Below are positions 51,801 to 62,700 of a stretch of DNA of 64,000 nt, in pieces. Source of the DNA: Micropterus salmoides (Eukaryota > Chordata > Actinopteri > Centrarchiformes > Centrarchidae); assembly GCF_014851395.1 (NCBI RefSeq), contig NW_024041373.1, forward strand, positions 19,461,697 to 19,525,696. The letters are read 5' to 3'. The stretch's first letter is position 1, and each line of letters starts with the position of its first letter. The notes under the pieces are model-generated. The model did no database searches. It worked only from the letters and a program-made list of their open reading frames with translations, and was not told where the DNA came from. The position numbers and the translations under genes are program-made.

Positions 51801-54800
51801 GTTCATTTTTTTCTTCTTGAGTGGAAAGCTGAAGTTTTGGAAATCGATGGCCAAAGTGGTTACACATGGTGTATTATTCTGTATCGTTTTTTTCGAAAAA
51901 GGTGCATGGGAAGCTCTATAGAATAGCTCTGACCAATGTCACTGGGAAAAAAACACAAAATGTGGACACTTTATTCAGCAGTTAATACCACACACTGTTT
52001 GTTATTTGTCATCCCTCATATACAAAATGTTCACAGCATTGTATTTGGGGTCATTCTGGGACTAGGAAATTAAGATGTAAAAGAACAAACAGAGAGAATG
52101 AATATGAGTGTAACTATGACTACAATAATTCCCTTAAATTAAACTTTCTAGTGAATATTTAGCTGCCCAATATCACCGTTTTGCTTTAGTGGAGTTGATA
52201 GGGTCACGTGGTTCCTGGAGCGATGAATAGATGGCTGTTTTTTTGCCATGCATGGTGTTTGACATCGAAACACTTTCGCAGATGGTTTTATTTTGAAAGG
52301 TGACACCGGAAATGCCTCTTTTTAAAGTCACGTAACTTGACACTGGTGCTGGTGTCTGATCGGAGTGCGGCAGTATTGAAGGTAGGGGGGAGGGGCTGCG
52401 GTGAAGGAGCAGAGTGTTGCAGGCAGGACAGAGCCGGACATGAGGGAGAAGGGGAAGCACTGTAGCCGCTCCGCCGGCTTCGTTGACCGGCGTGTCATCG
52501 TCCACCGGTCCGCTGATCGAGGTGCGGTGCGGTTCTACACTTTGTGCTTATTCTCTGCTTATTGTACTCGGGCTTTGGTAGCTGTTAAACCTTCTGTGCG
52601 TTCGGTCTTTGAGTGTGTGAAAGGAGCTGCGTTTGGTTTTCCAGGAGAGCTCCAGATCTAGGCTGTACGCAAAGTGTCTTTGCTGCTGCCTCTGATGGCA
52701 TCTTCTCTAAAATGTTTACTGTCTTACCTCTAAAACAATTAAGCATCAGTGCTGCTCTGTGGTCCAGCTTAATGTTCTGTCACAGCCAAATAATTAGACG
52801 TAAAGAAAAGTTGCAGTGGCCTATGCAGTTGTAGTGAGGTAGCCCATCTTTAAGGACAGAGTGATAAATGATCCAAGGCCTCCTCTAAGTACCATAATCA
52901 AATAAGTGAGAGACATGATGTCGGCAGTGAGGGCTTGTTTTTCTTCCTGAGGTGCCGCATCGCCTGTCTTGCCCGGATTGGGGATTTTGAAGTTAACAGC
53001 AGGATTTATGATTCCCCCCCCCACCAGGTGAGGATGCGATGACAGGGGACACCGACAAATACCTGCGGCCTCAGGACCTCAAAGAGTTGGGGGATGATTC
53101 TCTCCCTCAGGAGGGGTACATGGGTTTCAGCATAGGAGCCCGCTCTGCCAGGTAAGCACCTGTCATTTTTATTAAATCCACTGATGTACTCTGGTGCAGT
53201 GCTGTCAACTATTTGGTCCCAATTTGTCCTGAGAATATTGTGGCCAGATTATGTTTATCTGCCAACAGTAATTGAAGTGTCTGACATCATATTTGCCATT
53301 GATGTTGTGGTTGCTCGCCCTATGCAGACATGTATGATACAATATTGTATGCAGTTTTCTTAGATTGTATAGTCCTCCAACACACACACATACTCAGACA
53401 CAAATACACACCGACGCACACTCAAAAACAGAATAATGGAAATCGCCAGAGAAAGCAGCTGGAAAGTTGCCAACTAATGATTCTACCTGACAAAATGATT
53501 CAGCGTTTTGTGTGGCCTCATTCAAACCCAGTCAAAGGTTACAAATGGCTCGTAGTGTAACACAAGAGATACGAGCTGTGTCTTTGATAACTCTGATAAG
53601 TGAACAGCTGCACATCAGGATCCGGCACAGGCCTAACCACAGTTTCAAATAGTGGACAAAGTATATAGTGGAAAACTGGCAGGCTCCAGTGAAAACACAT
53701 GACAAATGTTGTGCCGCCCCAGAGTGTACTGTAGCCACTCTAACAGATGACAGATGCAGTGTGATGGTTGGATTGATAAAAACAACTACACTAACTGTGA
53801 CAGGAAGCTGCTTACATCAGCGGGACACAGCAAACAAAAGGAAACACTGAATCAAATGGAGAGATTCCATTTAAACAAGCTTGTTTGATGAGCCTCATGT
53901 TTTGAGGGAAGTTGGAAAGAGATTTAATAGTTAAATAATTTATGTTAAGGTGGGTGACCACATTTGAGTGTTTGAATTTTCAGTTGCTTGCTCAAACTTT
54001 GTTTACTGTTAACAGTTTATTTGTATGCCTGGAATAAAAAGGGCACTAAATATTTAGTTGTTATTATTATTGTTGTTGTTGTTATTTTTGCTATTATATA
54101 ACTTATTACTAATAATTTTGCTAATATCACCATCTGCTATAAAGTAGAGCTGCAAATACTGAAACTGTTCCTATTATACCTTTGTTATTGCATATGCAGT
54201 AGAACAGTTTGTAAGCTGAAATAGATTTTGAAATTGGTTTATCTTTGCAGAGCTGTGAATGTAATGTTGTGAAAAACTGTATTTTATTGATCAGTGAATG
54301 TATGATGCTGAGCAAGTTCTTTTCTTTTCCTTACCTTTCTGTTTATGACATCGACATTGCATGGTTTGCATTTCGACTGGGCTGCATACACACAAGCAGA
54401 CACACTTATGAAAACCCAGAAACACTTGTGCCTAGTCTTAGTGTACAACCATGCAAAAAGCACAGCATCAATGTCATATGGGAAAAAAAGACACATCATG
54501 CTTGAATGTCTTTAAAATGCTTTGCGTTTTACTCTTCTATTTTGTTCTTTTCCTTGTTTTCCCGAACCCTGTCCCTCATTCTAGCCCTAGACTCAGGTAA
54601 GAGAAGAGTAGTAGTTGTAGTAGTATTAGGCAACATTAGCTGTGAATGGTGTCCTTCCCTTGTGACCACTGAATTACTGTTTAACTCCAACCCTACACCT
54701 GTAAAACTGCTAACCCAAACCACAAGTCATCCATTGTACATTGATGTCTTACAGTGTTGCTGTTATTTCTTTATGTGGTAGCAGATTTGTCACTTTGTTG

Positions 54801-57800
54801 CTGTGAAGTGGTGTATTTTGAGATTGCTCCATTTTAGCTAATCACCATTCACCTTATTTCCTCATCTGTCTAAGAAAATCATCATATCTGCAAAATGAAA
54901 ATGTATTTATTTTTTGATGCAGGTGTGGAAAAGAGGCAATCATGCTGGAAATTAGAAAATAAAGCTGCACTTTGTGGGGGTTTTTTTTGCAGAGTTTGAG
55001 TTGTCTGGACAAATCCCCTATGTTTTTGATGTGGCTTGTGTGGCACTTATAATTTTGTAGTGCCACTGAGTGTAACTTCCAGGGATCAAACAGTTTATTC
55101 ATTATCCATCCCTTTTTATCCACCCTTTTGACATGTTAGTAATTAGAGACGTCCCAGCTCTACTCAGGATGATTCTGGATGTTAAATCATGGTTTACAGA
55201 GATGGAAACTTTACAAGTTTACAAGGAATTTTGGTCCAGCATTGAGAAAATCCCCCATATAACTCAAGGACAGACACTCAGTCACATACATAGATGCATT
55301 CATGCACAAACGCTCACATGGTTTCCACACTGATGCCTTCCTAAAACATAGGACCATTTGTCTATACATTGGGGATGCAGGACAGAAAATACGAGACACA
55401 AAAAGAACAAGTCGTTTGGATTATGGGCACTGTAGGTTACAGCTAGGCGGACTGATTGATCAACCATAAAATGAATGGAGTGGTGCGCAAAGAGGAGAGA
55501 AGGTGACAGAGGAGGACGGTGTAAGAAGAGAGCAGCAAGGTAGAGAAAAAAGCGGAAAAAGTCTTCCACTGAGTGAACTGTAGGGTAAACATAGTATGTA
55601 GAGAGAGGAAGAGATGATGGTAGGTGCCATGACATGCAGAAATAGATGAGGGAAACAGAGAAGGAAATGGAAAAGCACAGATGTGTAGGGAGGAGAGGAG
55701 GATGGATGGAATGAGAAAGAGGATGAAACTGAATAACAAACAGAGTCCGGCTGAGAGCAGAGGGGGGATGGGGGTAGGGAGCGGGGGAGCTGCGGTGCTG
55801 CTATGCCAGCAAGTCCATTCAGGCCATGTGGAGTTGCTTGGTAACTTTGATGGTGGGGTAGGCAGGCCGTGCTGAATAGAGGGCTTCTCTCTGTGCTGAA
55901 TAGGGTGCCCACTCAAACATGCTGAGCTCTGCACTTTCTCCCCCTCGCTCACCCGTGCTCCCCCCTCGCACTCGCACAATACACACGTACAGTATACTCT
56001 TCGACAAAATTGAGGCACAGAGTTGTCGGCTTTGTCACTGGGATTGTATCTTTTTGCAAACCCCTGATAGCGGTACAAACACATACAAAAATATATACGT
56101 CATTTAGGTGCCGACACACACAAGTGCACCTATGTTTAAGTGAAGGTGTAGTGACTGTGCATTCCCACAAACGTTTTGGCTCTTCTGTCTCTGATCAAAT
56201 CCCCATAGCAAAAGGAAAGGAATCTACAGCACCGCATTGAGCCTGAGAGGCTGCAAAAACAGGCACACATCACCCCACACACAGCCATAAAGCAGACTGC
56301 AGCAAGACAGATAGAAAAGACCAGTGTCTCTTTTGTATTTAGCTGCTCTGAAACAGGTCTAGGTCCGCTGCTAATCTTAGATTAAAGCAATGTCTGTTTG
56401 AAGTGAAACACTTTTGAGTAAACGTTATTTCTGTTACTGTCAGTACAAGATCTGTCTCTCACCTGCCAGCCAGGTGCATATACGTTCAATATACTAATAT
56501 GTCATATTTCATCATGTAGACACACTTAGTTATGTCCGTGTTCCTGATGCAAACCAGCCACACCTTCATATAGAAATTATCACAACAGCCGTCTGCATTT
56601 TCTTTCAGTCTCGCACTCTTTCCCTCTATCTCATAATGCAAACAAACTGACCTCACTCCCATTTCCATCTCTGAATAACCTGCTGCAGTATCTTATCCTT
56701 GTTCAACTGCGGACTCTTCCGCCTCTCTAAATTTTCCACTTTTGGGTTCTGTCTGTCCAGTAAGTAAAAAACCTGGTTCCCTGGAGGTTGCATGTAGTAA
56801 TGGATTTCTTGCTTTTTGTTTTATGTCGTGTTCCCCTGCCCATCACTTGTTGTTGCCCGCGGCGCTGGGTTGCATGGTAACATGTAGCCTCCGCTCCTTC
56901 AGTTCGGACAGGTCCAACACACTCAACCGGAGCTCCTTTGCGCGAGACAGTATGATGATTGAAGAGATTCTTGCCCCCACAAAGGACACGGTAAGATCCA
57001 TCTTGTAATTTTTTGCTTCTACTCGCCACTATTTCTTTACTCCTTTTACCCTCTATACTCAACACTTTCTCTCAGTCTCTGTTCACTTTGGCCTCCTGTG
57101 GTATCTTTAGCTGTCTGTTTTTCAAGCTTTAATGTTTCTTGTTCATCAGATTCCCTGGTGCATCATCATTTTCTTATACACTTTTAGCTGTGCTCTGTCT
57201 TTCTGTCAGTGGCCTGGTAAAAACACAGGCTGGGTAGAATTAAAGCAGGGAGCAGGGCAGCTTTACTTGTCTTGCACAAAGGTCATAACAGAAGCAGTGT
57301 TGATGCCACCCTTGCTTTTGCCAAAGTGCTGAGGGTGAGTGTATAGCACCTTGATGAAGAGTTTATTCAAACCTAAGGCTTTTGGGAGGCCCCCCCCCCA
57401 TGCTTTCTCATGGAAAAACGCAGTGTTCTGCAGGGCTCGTCTAGCCTGTCCAAACCTTGTTTTGGTTGTCAGGAGCAAAAACTGTAACCTCTCACATTAT
57501 AAACAGTATAGCTTGACATTATATTACTAATACTGTTTATAACATGGCCAAAATATGCACTTACATGATTTCACTTTTTTTGACAAGAGAAGCAAATATT
57601 TTGGCCTTTCAAAGAGCTTCCCATTAAAATTCTATCTTCTGTAACTGAAAGTATTGTCAACATTTTTTTCCTCCTTGGTGATCCATTTCAATGCGATCAT
57701 ACTACAGTCTGCTACATGTTGTAGGTGAAATTGCATCTGTTACAATCTTATTATGGAACTGTTTAAATTTAGATGCCTAAATCGTAGGACCATCTCATCT

Positions 57801-59688
57801 TCGGAGATAAGGGAAATTGAATCCTTTAGTGAAACAATGCGCCACAAATTAATTTGTCTGGACCACACAGTTTCCTCAGTGTGACTTCTGAACTGTCTCT
57901 CTTCTCCCCTAAGCTTCAGAGTGTCTGTAAAGACATTTCCTACTTGGTTGACCCACTCAATAAGGTATAAAGTGTTCACGGATGTGTGACTCATTCGTCA
58001 GTTATTTTTCAGTCAGCTCCCATTTCTCTTGAGTTTCGGTCTTTGTGTATTTGTTTGTTTTGGGTCTGCGCCATTCTCATCTCATTCATTAGTACTGGTC
58101 TGTGTTTAGTGAATTGTCATTCCCATGCTCCTTAGGAGTTCCCATGGTTTGGTATCTACAAAGTGATTCATTAATGTTTCTAGTTTTTCAAGCAGCAGAA
58201 TTGTCACACATTACTGTTACACATTTTTGTGTATTTCCACTGCAAAGTTATAATTGCATATTTATTGTGTTTTTTTTATATTTATTGTAGTGAGACTGTG
58301 GATAACGGTGACAAATTTTGTTGAAATATGAAAAAAAGAAGGGAGGGTTCGATCGAGGGTCCCATCGTTCACCTTACTCTTTTTTTCATCTCAATCTGCT
58401 TTCACCTGCTCTTAAATGTCCTCTTTATCTGTCTTATCTCTTTGTACTCCTCTCTTCACCTGTGTGTTTGGGTCATCTTCTCCCAGCACCTGGCCGTGAC
58501 GAGAGACTACAGCTCGGAGTGCATGCGGCGCTACAGCTGGACTCCGGACACCGTGGACCACAGCCACAACACTGTATCGAGCCCCATTCACTCTGGGTAA
58601 GAACAGCTGTACTGTCTCAGCCGAGCTGTCAAGATATATTTACCAGCATGCACACACATATACAGCTCAATGTGAGTACACGTAAACTGCATGTACATCC
58701 ACAGAACTATTGTAGAAATCATTTTATATGCTTACTGCACACGGCTGCTGTGTTGTCTTTTGTTCTCCCTCTAAGAGTCAATATTCAGCAAACCCCGCAG
58801 CACTGATGCAGACGAGGGGCAGGACTGTGGGATTTCTGCAGTGCTGCTACTTTACACATGGCATTACAGCAACAAAAGACACAGTTCATCCTCGAAAGCT
58901 CTCATGTCATACCAAGTCTAGAGACATGGTTCAGAAGTCACTCTCCATCTTCACTGACATGCTTTATTTCTGTCATCACGGAAACAAAGTACAGACTCTG
59001 TTTGCGCTCATGTGTGTCATTTGGATAAACTGATAAGATTTTGCTCTCATGTCATTCACGTGCTTTGAATATATGACGTTATAAAATGTTAAGGTCACTT
59101 CTAAATAAACACTGCTGTCTTAGCACAGAAACGAATGCATCATTTCTTTGGTGTTATGCTCGGAAATAAAATTCCAGCCTCTGTCACGTCCAGTTTTGGT
59201 TCTTATTTCCTATTTTTGACTCGTTATTATGTCTTTTGTGTTCATCTGTATATTTATATATTATTTTCATCATCATTTTGTCCTTTGTTTCCCTTGATTT
59301 TCTACCTCTGTAATTTAAAAGTTTTCTTTCATCATCAGTAGTTATTACAGATCCCAACAGTGATTGTTAAACTTTGATACTAAAACTAGGTTGTGGGGGT
59401 TTGCCTCCCGCATTGCCTCCATGTGTTTATTTTGCAGCCTCTCCTCCCCGCTCCCTCAGTATGACTCCAGGTGATGACTGAGTTTGCAGCTTTCATCCAT
59501 GATGGCGCAGTGGTGTCACTCCCTCCTCCACCTCTGTCTCCCTCTCATCTCGTCACTCTCTCTTCCCTTCTTAGCCTCCTCTCCTCCTCCAGTCTGTGCT
59601 CATCTCATCCGTGTGGTCTGGTGTTTCATGTGCACTGCCTAGATATTAGAAGTGTGTAGTCAACGTGTTTGGGAGTCTTTCATTGATG

Positions 59689-59736
<48 letters not shown>

Positions 59737-62700
59737 GTGCACATTAAAAATAAATATTCTTCAAGATTCTGCTATTTGCAACATACAGTATAGAAAAGCA
59801 ACAACACAGTACATAACATAAGACTTATAGTGAACGGGACATTTGGACTTCTGTGCCCACACCCTACTCTATCCTCACTCTTTACTTGTGTCAATGATTC
59901 TATTAATGGGATGCCAAAAGGTGCACCTAATTTGAAGAATGGGACACATCACATATTAATGACATTAACCCTATTTTGGTGAAACATATGTGCAGATGTT
60001 TAATATTTGATCACTGAATGCTGCTTTAGAGGAACTGAAACCTTGGCAACAGTCTCATCTTCAGTCTCAGAACTGGAAACTAAACTTTCTGCGACCTAAT
60101 TAGCACCCTGTTTAGTTTCAGACAGTGTTGAAGTTCTAAACTGAGGCAGGTGAAGGTGAGAACTGCCAACTTTCAGAACTCAAAGGATCTTTTTTTCCTT
60201 CTTTCTATCGTGCTGTCTCTTGCTCTTTCTCTGTATTTATTTTCCCTCTTTTCCTTACTTTGTTTGGGTGTACAGTGATCAAAGCATGGGAATCGTCTTC
60301 CTTACTTGTGTCCGTGATATGGATTCTGTCTATCTCTATGTGTTTTTTTTCCTCCTCTGACATTGTTCTTTTTCGCCTTGCAGGTTCTTGGTCAGCTTTA
60401 TGGTGGACGCCCGCGGTGGATCCATGAGAGGCAGCCGGCATAATGGCATGCGCATCATCATCCCCCCAAGGAAGTGCACGGCGCCCACACGCATAACCTG
60501 TCGCCTGGCCAAAAGGCACAAGCTGGCCTACCCCCCACCCATGGTGGAGGGAGAGGGGCTGGTCAGCCGGCTGGTGGAGGTCGGACCAGCTGGGGCTCAG
60601 TTCCTTGGGTAGGACACTTTTTTCCCCCTGTGTTGATGAGTTGCAGTTTTTAGTAGGCCAGGGTACAAAAGAAAGAGGAATATTTTCTATCTACTTAAAA
60701 TATCATGACTCAGAGCTACTATGACTGGAGCTACTTATCAAGTAATTATCATTAAACCAAAGAAAACTTCTAAGCTCCTTTAAAATTTATGGTTTCATTG
60801 GCCCTTTTCCTCAGTATTTTATTGTGTTGTATTTTCTGGTTCAGTCCTGTGATTGTGGAGATCCCCCATTTTGGTTCCATGCGGGGGAAAGAGAGAGAGC
60901 TGATTGTGCTGAGGAGTGACAATGGTGACACGTGGAAGGAGCACCAGTCTGATGGCAGACCAGAAGACCTCCCTGAGCTCCTTAGTGGAATGGATGAAGG
61001 TAAAGGAAAGGTTATTCAGCGTAGTCCAACGTTTACTAACGATAGTTAGTTCAAGGAGTGTAATGAGTAAATGAATGAAGGTGAACTAAACCACTTAGGA
61101 AAACGTATACTACATAACACAGGTCTATATGTCAGATGGCAACCTACAAAATCTGATTGTCGCAGCATTTTTCTTTTTTATTCAATCTGTTTATCCTAAT
61201 TAGTGTTTTTTTATAGTGACACTGACCATAATATCCTCCATAGTACCTAACATTTAAATGTATTTATAAAGTCATCACTTGTATTTAGGGACTCTCTAGG
61301 AAAGAGACAACCATTAAATGTTACTTAAATACCCATTTATAAAAGTAATAATTTCTGTCACAGAGCTGGACAGTCCTGCCGAGTTGGAGAAGAAGCGCAT
61401 TTGCCGCATTGTCACCAGAGATTTTCCTCAGTATTTTGCTGTGGTGTCGCGGATCAAGCAGGAGTCTAACCACATGGGTCCCGACGGAGGCTTGCTGTCC
61501 AGCAGCACTGTGCCCATGGTCCAGGCCTCATTCCCTCAAGGGGCTCTCACCAAGAGGATCCGTGTTGGCCTGCAGGTACAGCAGGACTCCTTGGATCTGC
61601 TCAGATTGAACCTGTTTCATGACTCTGCTATTTTGTTGCAAATACTGTACACTGACATATTATTTATTCATAGCTGACCTATTTTTGGTTGAGTATTTGC
61701 TTCTGGCTTCAAATGCAAGTAAAAAGTTTAACCAAACATTTCTCAAAGTTTAATCAACAAACAAACACTGAGTCTGCATTTTTGCTCTTTCTCTGTCTTA
61801 CCATGTGTGTGTGTTTAGGCCCAGCCTGTTCCAGATGATATGGCAAGGGCCGTCCTTGGGAACAGGGCCACCTTCAGCCCCATCGTCACTGTAGAGCCCA
61901 GGAGGAGGAAGTTCCACAAGCCAATCACCATGACGATCCCTGTCCCACCTAGATCGGCAGAAGGCCATCCCAGCGGCCACCGAGGCGACTCTGCACCCTG
62001 CCTGCGTCTGCTCTGCAGCATCACAGGCAAGTAGACCTGTATATAACTAGAGCCTGACAACACTGAAGCAATATTCCTATCCAAATAGCTTCTGCAGGAG
62101 TCAGAACTAGCTTTGAGTTTCAAGTTACTTGATCCCAGTAGTCATTTCATCCTCAGATGCTAATTAATGTTATTTATGACGACAGACATAGTTGTTCATT
62201 CATTTATTATACATGAAACAGAGTTAGTAACTGAGGCACATCAGTCCTACTTTGATGTCAAATACCACTTGCTGATGAAGGGAAGATGAAGAACTAAGAA
62301 GATAAAAGGATGGGGATTACTAAAGCTAAAACAATGACTAGTCTGGAAAGGCAGTGAGCTCATCTTTTAGCCCTTGTTTCATACAGGAGGAACCTCCCCT
62401 GCCCAGTGGGAGGACATCACAGGGACCACACCCCTGTCCTTTGTAACTGATTGCGTCTCCTTCACCACAAATGTGTCGGCCAGGTGAGACACATACACAT
62501 ACTGTATACAACAGAGAACAGTTTAAAAAAGTACTTTGACTGTGATATAGTGAATTAAGCCTCACGTAACTTCTTTAATAACAATGTCTAAATACATGTG
62601 AAGGTTATAATGTTCATTTTGATTGGTTAAGCCAATTACTAAAGTCGAAGTGCTGGAGTATTATTGTGATGGTTAATGGTTAAACAATCAATAATCAATT

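Noticed and set aside
52821..53024. Minus strand frame next to the GEDAMT exon
   Set aside because: Runs antisense through the acceptor of a certain exon; no similarity recognised.
55443..56084. 213-codon open frame on the minus strand, overlapped by a 150-codon frame at 55460-55912
   Set aside because: It lies within an intron over a long purine/pyrimidine-biased tract. Both frames are open at once because stops are rare in CT-rich DNA. The peptide is low-complexity (S, P, L, F) with no domain and no splice context.
58318..58806. 162-codon + strand open frame overlapping the HLAV linker exon
   Set aside because: It reads the real exon in the wrong frame (ERLQLGVHAAL...) and continues into intron. 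The correct frame gives conserved ankyrin text.
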